The position numbers and the translations under genes are program-made. Positions 52,663 through 63,783 of a DNA stretch of 64,000 nt are shown one piece after another. How positions within the stretch are numbered: position 1 is the stretch's first letter; every line of letters begins with the position of its first letter. This DNA is from Caenorhabditis remanei (taxonomy: Eukaryota > Nematoda > Chromadorea > Rhabditida > Rhabditidae), in assembly GCF_010183535.1 (NCBI RefSeq), contig NC_071329.1, positions 14,756,001 to 14,820,000 on the forward strand, written 5' to 3'. The notes below the pieces were generated by a model. That model was not told the DNA's origin, ran no database searches, and saw only the letters and a list, made by a program, of their open reading frames with translations.

Positions 52663-55600
52663 ATGGCGGAGCAACAAGGCGTTAAAGTCAACAAGAAAAT
52701 CTGGCACAGTAAGTTATTACAACTCACGGCACCGTATCACTCAAAAATCTACTTTTGATGCGTCAGTGCGACGGGAAAAGCGTCAGAAGGCTACTGTGAG
52801 AATAACGCGATAAAAATGTTTTGGAAATGTTTTCACCGAAAAAACCAACTTTTTGGATATTAAAATTAAGTTGAGGGGAATTTTTGAAATTGTATTGCTA
52901 TGAAACATCAAAACTTCACTGAATTCGGTAGAAAACGGCTGATTTACGTGGAAAAAAGGTTTGACTAAGGAGCTTTTTTGAAACTTTTTTGAAAATCCTT
53001 CGCCAAACTTAATTTTTTTCACAGTAGTTATTTATGTATACTGTATGAAAACTTTTTGCTATGCGCCTTTAAAGCTACAGTAAGAATTTGCACTGCTAAA
53101 GCGTCAGCAATCCCTAAGGTGCAGTGCAACTATTGAATAAACAACTCCTCCCCAATCTCGATAATTCCAGGACCAGTGATCCAGACCCGTCGTGTTATCG
53201 AGCCACAAACACCACAATTAGATACCAGAGTTAAGAGTAAGTTGACTTTGAATTTATGAACTTCTGACATTTACCTCTTTTAGATGAGATACAAGACCCA
53301 GAAGTTTCCCAAGTCGTGTCTGTTGGTGGGACCAGAAATGAAACACCAATTGTGGCTACAGAAGATGTTGTTGCTCTCACTGATGCACCATCTGCGTCAG
53401 TTTCATTGCAAGGACACCAAGTTCCGATAACCAAGTCACAAACCGGATTTGCTCTAAAGCCAACTAGTGGAATTGGTCTGAATGCTCCAATAGTAGCTAC
53501 TCCAACAGTAGCTGCAGTAGCCACTGTACCCACTCCACTGGTCATGAGCTCGAACTACCAGCCAAATGCTCCCCAGCCTTCAAGTCAACTTGCTCCAACA
53601 GAGTTTTTCCAAGCGATTAGAGCTCCAAATTGGAATCCTCAATTGGCACCGAGCCGTGATTCAATGTATGCTTTTACACCCGCTCCACGCCTGACATACC
53701 CACCATTTCCGATGGTTCCACCCTCGAATTCTCGTCGTCCTGGTCCTCCACCAACCAATACCACTCCTTCTATGAACTGTCAAATAGTTTCAACTCCTCG
53801 AGCTCCACGAACGACTCAACCGCCAAATTTGAATATGTCCAACTCGGGACCTGGTATCTCTCAACCATTGGCTCCACTCATTCCTCCTCAACAAATACCA
53901 AACTTTGATCCGTCAAGAATGCCTCATCATTTCCATCCAACACTCATCAATTCCACCAATTCAGCGTCTTTTCCTAATGCCTACCTGCAACAACAATTTC
54001 AACAACTGCAACTACTGCAACAACTGCAGCATACATCCATTCCCCATTTTCAAAACACTGCTGCCCACGGAAATCGAACTGGTGTCCAAACGGCCCCTAC
54101 CAATCAAAGTACAGCTCAGCCTTCTATGCCAGGTAAGTCATTTTTATAAAATTAGGAGTAAAAAGTTATTAAATTCTATGAAACACGAACATTTCCAATA
54201 GTTGTTTTGTTTTCTTTCAGATCTCACTAACAACGGCAAGCAGGAACTGGCAATAATGTTTGAAAAGCACATGAAAGAAGGATTGGAAAGTGCAACTAAA
54301 ATTGTAAATCAACGACAGTCAGAGATCGAAAAAAAAGATGAAGAAATTCTGAAATTGAAGATGGAGCTGCAAACCGAACAGGAAAAGTTAAGAAAGTGTA
54401 TTGAATCCAATGTGCAGTATCATGGAGACAATGAGGCTCTAGAAAAAAGGGTGAAATTGCAAGAAGATGAACTAGACAAAGCAAAAAGGAGTAATGTGGA
54501 AAAATATGAAAAGATAAAAGAATTATCCGACGAGGTTCGATCATTGCAAGCAGTAAATAGGACTCAGAAGGAAGAATACGAAGAGAAAATAACCGAATTC
54601 GAGATGTCTGCGGAAGACAATGGAAGAAAATTGGCAGAAAAGGACAAGAAAATCGAAAATTTGGAAAAGAGTCTGCAGACGTCAGAGGAAGAAATCAAAA
54701 GTGAGATAGCAAAAAATCAAGATCTCACTGAGAAATTGAATAGAGAGACCACATCTCGTAATTCAGATTGGTTGAATTGGAGCGCCGCCAGAGCAGATGA
54801 AAAGAAGAAAATGGAAGAGAGGCATCAAAAGAAAACTGAAAAACTGAAGAAGGACCATAAAGATCAAGTTGCTGAACTTCAAAAGCAGATGGATGGTAGA
54901 GATACCAAGATTAGAGAGTTGAATGAGAATAGTGAGAAAGAACGAAAGGAATGGAAAGAAGCAAAAGGAAAGGAGATCAAGGAGATGGAAGAGGCGCATC
55001 AGAAAGAAAAGAAGAAACTCAATGCGGATCATAGCTTCCAAATTGCTGATTTTCGACAAAAGATTCAGGAAAGAGAAGACAAGATGAAAGAAGAAAACGA
55101 GCAAAATGAGAGAGAAATAGCAGAACAAGACCGGAAGCACCTTTTGGCTCAAAAAACTCTAAAAGAAGACTTCGAAAAAAGGATTCAAGAAAAGGAAAGA
55201 GAAATTGAAGCTGGAAAAAATAGAGAGAAACTGCTGGAACCATTTAGATTGGCATTCTCAGAAAGCTTTCTGAAATCTCAACAATATTTCGCAGATCAAA
55301 AGAAAGGTGGGTGACATTATTGATACAACAAATTTATTATTGATAATTTCAGCCTACGATGAGTTGGTGAAACCGAGAATAGCGAATGTCGATGAAAAAT
55401 CGGAAAGCCTTGGAGGCAAAGAATGCAATATGGTGCCAAAAAGCATTGAGAAAGGTGAGCTGGCTCAATTTTAGATTTTTTATCACCTATGTATTACAGA
55501 TCAACCAAACAAGGATGAAGAGCTCGTTTCCGAGACACAAATCGCTGAGGAAGAGGGTCAACGAGGAGCAACTGGACCTCAGAAAAGACACTGTTCATCA

Positions 55601-55700
55601 TCTAAGCAGGGAAGAGAAACGAAGGTGGGTAGAATTAGAATAGATAACAGGTTTTGACTTGAATTTCAAATATTTTTTTAAGATGAAAAAGATGGAATGA
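52663..55700 (+). CDS. Gene 13: Pro/Thr/Gln-rich protein with long coiled coil
   Basis: Seven exons: 52663-52708, 53171-53236, 53284-54132, 54221-55306, 55353-55454, 55500-55624 and 55683-55700; 763 residues. Residues ~38-320, in one 849-nt exon, are Pro/Thr/Ala/Asn-rich and probably disordered, with PTVAAVATVPTP and a Gln-rich patch (YLQQQFQQLQLLQQLQ) near 267-285. Residues ~325-660 are a continuous Glu/Lys coiled coil. The terminal microexon encodes MKKME, in the same phase-0 position as the basic microexons of genes 7-11 and 14; its acceptor reads TTTTTAAG, weaker than usual. The coil and disordered half match the plan of genes 11 and 14. AATAAA at 56247-56252. Function unknown; a scaffold is likely. 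Confidence 0.85.
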
Positions 55701-56519
55701 TTGGGGGACAACGACACTATTCTCTTCTTGGTTCAATTCAACTCAATTCAATTCTTTTATCAGACTGTCAAGTTCTCCCTCATTTATCTCTCCCCCCTAT
55801 CCGATAACTGTTTCTCCTTCATTCTTCCTATTTGGAATTCCATTGTTGCCAATGTTAATAGTTTGCTCTCTCCCTCCCAATTTGAAACTTTTCTTGACTC
55901 CACCATCACCCATTTCTAATTATTACTTCATCACTCATTTTGTCATATATTTTTTTCTTTTTTCCTATAATTAGCTCTCTTTCCGGTATTCTCTTCCTTC
56001 AATCCCCCTGCCATTAAGTCTTTTTTTTCTACCCATCGTTTTTTCGTTTACATATTCCTTCGATTTCTACATTTCTTGGTCAACCTCCCTAAAACATGTC
56101 ATTTTAATTATACACATATTTTCTAACTTCTTCTGTAGTCCTTTCTCCCTTCTCCTTTTTACTTTTTTGTTTTTTACTGTTATAACGTGTTACCCCATAT
56201 ATCTGCAAAATTGTATAATTACATTTCACGTTTATAATTATTGTCAAATAAAAAAATATAATTTTATTCCCGTTGTGAAGACCTGAGGCCGATAAAAATA
56301 CGGACAGTCCGTGAAAATTTATTATTTCTCATCAATCTACTCAACTTATCGATTTGTTCGTCATATTCTCTGTGAGTTCTTTTTTTTGAAAAATAAAGTT
56401 TTTGATGGCGGAAATGCGTCTACTTTTTTTGGCTTTGTGAGTGGTTTGCTTCAAATTTTGCGTACCTGAAAGTTTAAAACAAAAACGATTCCATTGAATT
56501 TTCAGGTTAGTTGTATAAG
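55701..56519. other. Interval between genes 13 and 14
   Basis: Likely 3' UTR of gene 13 to AATAAA at 56247-56252, then a TTTTCAG ending at 56505, 14 bases before the gene 14 ATG. The gap of about 235 bases is longer than a typical operon junction. Confidence 0.45.
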
Positions 56520-59500
56520 ATGACGTCAACAAACAAAGAACTGAAAAAGCAAGAAATTGTTGAAGTTAACAAGAAAAAAGAAACAAGTGAGTTTGTTTTC
56601 TGTTAAATATTCTCAAATCTGGCGCGCCGTCGGCGCGTTTGTTTTTTCGCGGCCACGCCACTCGAGTTCAAAAACTCCAAACAACGACCACTTGTCTTCT
56701 ATATATAAAAATTATTTTTTTCATCATTTCAGCTCCGAAATCTCAAAATCTTGAAGTGACTGGAATGCCAGAACAGGGACCAAGTGATTCACAACTTCCA
56801 ATAGTGGAACCTAATGGGAAGACTGCGAAGAATTCAGAAGCTGTTCCCAATGCTGTTTCAGCGGCAGATGAAGTTCCAAAAGTTGTCACTGCACCGCCTA
56901 ACACTCCACCGAACGTCTTGATTTCAAAGCCTGGTCATGCACAGCCACGTCATCCAACTCCCTCTCCCACTGCTCCAAATGCACCAACGCTTTTTCAAAA
57001 ACCAACACCAATGCTCAATCAAATTCTAGGACAATCGAATCCTCAATCAACTACCATCGCTCAACAACACATGGCAGCCTCTTATAACACCCTGGCTCAA
57101 GAAAACCAATTGGTTCTTCACCCTGCTCCGAGTACATACCCGATTCGTTTGATTCGTTTTTTGCCGCACCAACTGAGACAACAGTATATGAAACAGCCAG
57201 GTATGTATTTGTCTAAAAAGGGAGACACGACTATTCCAAAATTTAAGATTTTTTGATCGACTCGGAAAGAAAAGAGAAAGTTAACTTAGAGCTAGGTCTG
57301 AAAATAACAGACTTTTAGCGATTTCTACATCCGACAATATAATTTTAAGTGGATTTCAATGTTAAAAACATTAAAAAAACAGTTTTTAGGCTCCGCCCAC
57401 TAGTTATTATGCACATTTTGTTGTAAGAATCACTGAAATTATTCGTTGAAATTAATATAAACCCAACTGATGCATTCATTATGTAGCTGGTGGGCGGAGT
57501 CTAAAAACTGATTTTTTGATGTTTTTAACGTAAAAATCCGCTCAAAATGCTGTTTTCGAATGTAAAAATTATTAAAAACGGCAAAAACTCGCTGATGCAC
57601 CATATTTCTGGTCTAAAAGTAGGAATTCTAAAATTTTTATGTTAGAAATCGATTTTTAGCGTTTTTAGCGGCCTGAATACCAATTTTTCCCATTTGAAAC
57701 CAAAAAATCACCCAAATACCCATAAACCCAGCCGATGCACCATGTAACTATTGGGCGGAGGCTAAAAACTGATATAAGACGTTTTTAAAACTAAAATCTG
57801 CTTACAATGCTGTTTTCGGACATACCTCCAAGAGAATTTTCTCATTTCCCTGGTTTTCTGAATCGATTCATTTCAAAAATCTTGAATTTTGGATGATTAA
57901 GTTTCAGATCCCGAACAAACTCAATTCTTCAAAAACGTTCAATTCAAACATGATCAACTAATACGGAAGTTTCATCTGCCAGCACGACATGCTATTCAGA
58001 GTAGGTTTTTTTATTTGATTGTAGGTTTTAAGATTAAGTTTTTGCAGATACCTCTAGTTTCCATCAGCCCACTCATCAACGTGCTATTACCGGGGGGAAG
58101 CAAGAGCCGGAAGATGACTCGGATGAGATCAACAAGATAATCAAGAAGCGTATTCAAAAGGCGGTTGATGAGAAGAACCAGGAACTGGAGAAGAAGAATA
58201 AGGAACTGGAAAACTGGGCGAAACATTACAAGACATGTTTTGATTTGAATTCGATGCTCTACGTGAATAATGCAGTTCTCTCAATGGAAGCACCAAAACT
58301 CCGGAATGAAATAGCAAGACGAGCTGAGAATGAGAAGAAGCTGAAGTTGGAGATTGAGAGGAAGCAGCAAGAAATTCGAGAAATGAGTGCAACATTCAAA
58401 CAGAAAACGAATGCATTGGTGGATGAGAACTTGCTTGTAAGATTTGAGTGTCAAACGGAAATCAACGAGAATGAAATCAAGATGACGTTGCAAACAGTTG
58501 AGTTGGAGAAGGCAAGAGCCAAGAACTCGGAGAATAAGGCAGAGTTGGTGAGACTTTCTGGGAATGTGGATGAATTGAGAAAGGAGAACGAGAGGGCGAA
58601 GGATGAGTACATTAAAAGTATACACGAGATGGCGAAGAAGCTGAATGCAGAGGTGGAAGTGAAATTGAGTCAGATGACAGCACAGAAGGAAAAAGAGATT
58701 GAAGATTTGAAGTCAAGTTTCGAAGAATTGAAGAAGCTTATGCAGCAAGAGTTCACGAACTCGATAGATGATAAAGATCTTGAAATCGCAACTCTAAGCG
58801 ATAACTTGGAAACCGCAAAAGTTGAGAATCTGAAGCTCACTCAATCTTTACAAGAAGAAACTGCAGCTCGCAAAACAGATCAATTGAGTTGGGATGAGAT
58901 GTGGAGGGGAGTGATTAAGGATTCAGAAGATAAACATGCTCTGGGACTGGTGGCTCTTGAAGCAAAGGTTGGCGAGTTGGAAGCGAAGATTCTGAAACAA
59001 GATGGGCAACTCGCGGCGTACAAAGAACGTGATGCGGCTCTTGCAGACCGTCATCGCAAGAATTTGTTGAGAACGAAGAGAATGTATGAGTCGGAGAAGA
59101 AAAGTTAGTTCTGAATCTGAATCAGAGAATATGAATTGATATTAATAACTTTTTTTAGTTCTGGAGGAGTACGAAAAAGCGACGAAACAAGGGGACGATA
59201 TTGAAGAAGTGGAAGATTACAAGGGTGATGTGAAAGGTATGTAGCATTTAGTTATTTGTGTAACTTATCAGAATGTAAGAATTTTTTAAAGATTTGACCC
59301 ACGTGCTTGTCAAAGAAGCAAACCCGGGAAGCTCGAAGCAATTGAAAGTTGAGGATAAGAAAGGTGAGCACTCCACGTTGTATACAGTACCGCTCAAAAG
59401 AGTATCAACTTTGACCGGTTTCAGTTGAACTTTGAGAGAGTGTCATGGTGATTCTGATTGTTACACCAAGTAGATTTTTAATGAATCTTACAGATCAAAA

Positions 59501-60107
59501 GTAGAGCTTCATTTTTGTAGTTTTATACGAGCACTCCCTAGCAAGTTACGCATCGACAAAAGCAACACATTTCAGAGCAAAATAGAGTGATTTTTGAGGT
59601 GTCCCCTCAAAATGACTATAACTTGCTAGGGAGTGGGCGTACAAAAAAGTTGTCAACAACAAAAATGGATCTCTACTATTAATCTGTATCATTCATTAAA
59701 AATCCACTTGATGGGGCAATCAGTATTATCATGACACACCCTCAAAATTGGGCATTTTCAACTGAAAACGGCCAAAGTTCATTACCTTTAGACCGGTACT
59801 GTACTTATTGAACACTCGAAGTTCTAATGAGTTCACATGAAACTATACACAGGTTTTCCATTTTTAAAAAAATCACGAAAATCTCAAAACCTATTCATTT
59901 CAGAGAAATCAATCAGGTCAAAAGAAGTTGTTTCGGATAAGAAAAGTGAGAGGAAGACTACGACGGAACCAGGAACAAGCGGAACTCAGAAACGTCACAT
60001 GACGTCTTCAGGAGATCACAAGGAAAAGAAGGTAAGTTACCATGAAAAAAGATAAATGTTAATTGTCATCTAAAATTTTTTCATTTCAGATCAAAAAATC
60101 GGATTAA
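56520..60107 (+). CDS. Gene 14: Pro/Gln-rich protein with long coiled coil and basic tail
   Basis: Eight exons: 56520-56586, 56733-57200, 57908-58000, 58048-59103, 59159-59236, 59292-59363, 59904-60031 and 60090-60107; 659 residues. The first exon is Lys/Glu-rich. Residues ~23-178 are Pro/Ala/Asn/Gln-rich and likely disordered, ending in a basic helix-like RFLPHQLRQQYMKQ. Residues ~225-545 are coiled coil (KKRIQKAVDEKNQELEKK). The C-terminus is Lys/Ser/Glu-rich with KSERKTTTEPGTSG and a final microexon encoding IKKSD. It has the same plan as genes 11 and 13. Introns 2 and 6 are swollen by repeats. AATAAA at 60213-60218. The partner and location are unknown. Confidence 0.85.
57300..57830. repeat. 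Nested inverted and direct repeats in gene 14 intron 2
   Basis: TTTTTAGGCTCCGCCCACTA near 57385 is mirrored by GGGCGGAGTCTAAAAACTG near 57490. The latter recurs directly as GGGCGGAGGCTAAAAACTG near 57750. Probably one element with a duplicated arm. Confidence 0.7.
59385..59801. repeat. Family P element in gene 14 intron 6
   Basis: The best-preserved ends of the family: CAGTACCGCTCAAAAG at the left and GACCGGTACTG at the right, with TA at 59383-59384 and 59802-59803. Confidence 0.85.
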
Positions 60108-61844
60108 AATCAGATGATCTTCAGCCGAACTCCCTATTTCCTTCGTATCAATTCTTTCATTTTACCCATTTTCCGTTATTGAGACCAAGACTAAATTATC
60201 ATTATTATTATTAATAAATCTCTAGACCAGTTTTTATGCTCTTCTTTTGAAAGGCTTAACACATCTATTGTCATATCATTATAATTGCACGGTCTAACTT
60301 CTAGTCCAGTAATCCGATTAATTGTCTTATCCCTCATTTCTTGTATTCATACATTCATTCATTTAGTTTTCTTAACCTGACTACTATGAAAGTTTTTCCA
60401 AAACCGAACTACACAAAGCACCAACAGCTGCCCTTCATGAGAAGAAATGTGTGCGCTGTCCCGCTCTCTTTCCTTCTCTCTGTTGTGGTCGCTTTGTATG
60501 TAAGTGTTATCGAGAAACGCGCAAGAAAATAAATCCGGAAGTGCGCCAGTAAAACTAAGGCGCAAAAGTGGATTTCGCTTATAAAATGGAGGAAAAAATA
60601 GAGATTTCGAGCTAATTAAAAGTAAATTTTCAGAAAATTGAAGACAAAAAAATTCTAGAACCAGAGAAACTTGCTTTGCATGAAAAAAATTGGTTTGGAA
60701 ATATATCGGACAATTTCTAATTTTTGTAGCCTTGGAGATAAAAAGTTGGAGAAACACACAAGACTATTGTCAGACTTCTGAAGTGGATGGTGAATCTGAA
60801 TCTCAGGGTTGCTCCAGATCCCAATCAAAACGCTGAAAACTACAAGGCTACTCTAGAAATCAGAACGACGACTACAGTATCCGGTGCAATCGCAACTGAT
60901 ATAAATGAAAAAAGAGGGATTTCTATTCCTATTCATATAGACTGATCTCTAAAAATACCAAGAAAAGTTTGAGATTACGTTGCTGTTTCAAATGAGCATA
61001 TTTTGTGTCGAAATTTTGGAGAATGTGTGCCTAAACGGGTTACTGTAGGTTGGATCTTGGATCCATAAGATTCTGGAGTACTAAAGGGTAATATGGGTTA
61101 CTGTAGACCTAGGTTTCAATCAATGATGGAAGACGTACTGTAGAGGTGATTCAGGATCCTGGATCTAGAAGCTTAAAAGTTACTGTTGGTTGTATTTTAA
61201 CGATTACTGTAATGTTGTGGTGATCACTCCCCTTTGCTTACTCATATTTGCTTATTTACATGCAGCTCACCATAACCTTCAAAACCTCGATGGACTTTCA
61301 TCTGTCAATTGTAGAAATGTCTCACAATTTCTCACATTTTTGATGACTATTTTGACCATTCTAAACTATAAAATTTCGAAACAATGGACCATTCTTTGGT
61401 TTCCGATCATTTGTATTTTATGATTCACTACGATCAAGGATCATAAACAAGAAAAACTCCTTGATTCCGATGATTTTATTATAATTTTTTCAGCAAACAT
61501 CTATAAAATGCGGTTGAGCGGAAAATTCATTCACACTTCTCGGAATCGTCTTGGTTTGAAAATAATCAACATCCTGACTTTTGTCAAGTCATTCACGTTC
61601 GTCTCCGCCAAATTTGGGCAACTTGTTTGATTTTCTCATCTTGCCATCTTTCTATCACTTCGTCTTTATTACTAATCACACCATATGTGTTTTACCTGTT
61701 TTTTTTTTTCGAAATTTTAATTCGAAGCACTTGATTTTTGCAAATATCGTTAGCGAAAATCTATCCAGGAGAAAGATACGTCTCCCTGTATAGTATAATT
61801 AAATGTATTATCATTCTTTAATTGTTTTATACTATCGGCTCTTC

Positions 61845-62340
61845 TTGATGATCAGTTTTTAGCTTAAATAGACTATTAACTTAGAAGCAACAAGCCGCAT
61901 CTACCACTTCCTTCACTCATAAAATTAGGTACCCGTATTCTAAGCCTGAGATGAAAAGGTTCACACTCAGACGATTTTTCAAACAAGCATATGAACACCA
62001 GAACAAAGTTTCGTCGGTTAGTAGCTAGTCAATTTATGAGATACAACAGAAATAGTGCCGGAAAAAGCGTCAACGAGGAATGGGGGAACGCGCCAACAGA
62101 CAGGACACAGAAGACTCCTGAAGTGTATTTCGTAATTCAGTGGGCAAGAATTTTCAGTTTTTTCTCAATTTTCCCATAAAATTCAATTTTATTATCAGAT
62201 AAACCAAAAAATTCAGTTTTCCCAGAGGACCGCATACACAGTTTTATTGTTTATGATTGTTTGCATAACGATTAGGTCTCATAGTTTTTTCGAGGAGGAG
62301 AGGAATCGAAAACTTTCATTCTTCCTTTCTCGTTTAGCCT
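61845..62340 (+). repeat. 500-bp dispersed block, copy 2
   Basis: Counterpart of 44905-45420, same orientation, about 17 kb away. Followed at once by the terminal-inverted-repeat element at 62384; copy 1 is not. Confidence 0.85.
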
Positions 62341-62383
62341 TGATACAGTCAAGATTTGTTCTTTCTTGGTTTTCAGTCGTAAA

Positions 62384-62634
62384 TACTGTATTATAATGGC
62401 ACTTGTATTATAACGGCACCCCATCAATAGTCAGAATTCATGAATATGATTATCCCAGTGATTTTCTTGGTTCTGATTAGAAGCAGCGTTATTAGTAACG
62501 TCTTGATCAGCGAATAGAACGCACAAAAAAGTGTTTCTGTTTAATTTTAATGAGTTTCTGAAATCACGAAATTTCTCTCGGACGCAGTTGAAAAATGTAA
62601 CAGCATGCCGTTATTATACAATATTTATGGTAAT
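62384..62634. mobile_element. Terminal-inverted-repeat element, copy 2
   Basis: Interior matches 48910-49170 (ATTTTCTTGGTTCTGATTAG, AATGAGTTTCTGAAA). The ends read TAAATACTGTATTATAATGG and CCGTTATTATACAATATTTA: changed from copy 1 but still mostly complementary to each other. Confidence 0.7.
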
Positions 62635-62756
62635 AAGATACTGTAATCCAGATTTTGATGGTCTATTTTTTACTTTCCAGTCATCTTCTCTCCTCTTTAT
62701 ATTCTTATACTAGCGTTCTCCAGGCATATTTCTTCTTTTATACGACTTTTGTGAAT

Positions 62757-63435
62757 ATAGTGGCGTCTGCTTGCGCAATTGCACGGACTCACGAGAACAT
62801 GTGTATTGGCTTCTACGAGTGATCTCTGTCGTGAGAACACTATCCCCCTCCCCCTTTTTGCACCGTCTCTCCCAATCCTGACACTTTCTTCTTACTTTTC
62901 CTTCTTTTTTCTTCTGAACTACTCGACTAAATCATCAAATATCTGTTATTATCGGTTTACGAACTCGTTCCGAGGGCTGTTAAAGGCTCATCGATGTTAT
63001 TGGAAATTTCGCGGATGGGTATCGTTGTTGAACGATATCAAACGCCGTGTTTTTGAGCTTTGCAGGTCTGAAAAGAACTGCAAATCATGTTTTCCGCGTC
63101 TAGACCATTTCATAAAAATTAGATGCGCCTTTAACACCTCCTGGCACGTGTTTGTGAACCGATCATATGACTTTTTTGAATCTGGCGACGTCTGCTTGCC
63201 CAATTGCCCAGGCAAGAGAACATATTGGCTTCTCCGTGTGATCACTGTCGTTAGAATATCATCTCCCCTCCCAAATTGACCTTAAGCAACAATCTCCCCG
63301 ACAGACCGTGTTCTTTTAGTATCCGCTTGCTCTTCCGTGATCTCTTGCACCTCCTCTCCCATTCTTGACAATATCTTCTCACTCTTTTCCTCTCTTTTCT
63401 TCTGAACGACTCCATTAAATCATCAAACATCTGTT
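62757..63435 (+). repeat. Duplicated block upstream of gene 15
   Basis: GTCTGCTTGCGCAATTGCAC ... ATCATCAAATATCTGTTAT at 62757-62950 recurs in two pieces as GTCTGCTTGCCCAATTGCCC ... ATCATCAAACATCTGTTAT at 63183-63435. Confidence 0.7.
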
Positions 63436-63783
63436 ATGTATGATGAAATGATACGAAAATTCAAAAACAAAACGAAAACGAGAATGAGAGTTTTATGACT
63501 CATTGACCTCACTGACCGTAAAACTCATTGACCGCAAAACTTGCACTTTTCCGGTGTCGATCATTTTATTGAGTTCTAAGTGATACTTTTGTGCATTTCT
63601 TTGTACGAACTGACGAATTTTTCCGGTCGAACACTGTTTTCTTGTCTCTCCCCCTCTTTTTCACTTTTTATTATCAACTGGTTGGTATTTATTAGCTCCT
63701 TTTCTATAGTTAAAGTCCTTCTGTTTTCAAAACGGTTTCGTTTATTTTTTCATGGAAACTTCATATTTAGAAATTTCAGAAGA

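Larger units (their letters stand above)
60108..63783. other. 3.7-kb gene-free stretch between genes 14 and 15
   Basis: AATAAA at 60213-60218 ends gene 14. Around 61030-61215 the word TACTGT recurs about six times. The 500-bp block (61845-62340), a terminal-inverted-repeat element (62384-62634) and a local duplication (62757-63435) follow. No exon is supported. A TTTCAG ends at 63779, four bases before the gene 15 ATG. Confidence 0.5.

Noticed and set aside
61991..62179. ORF conserved between the two 500-bp blocks
   Set aside because: Differences between copies mostly change amino acids, and copy 1 lacks the ATG, so conservation is of DNA, not protein.
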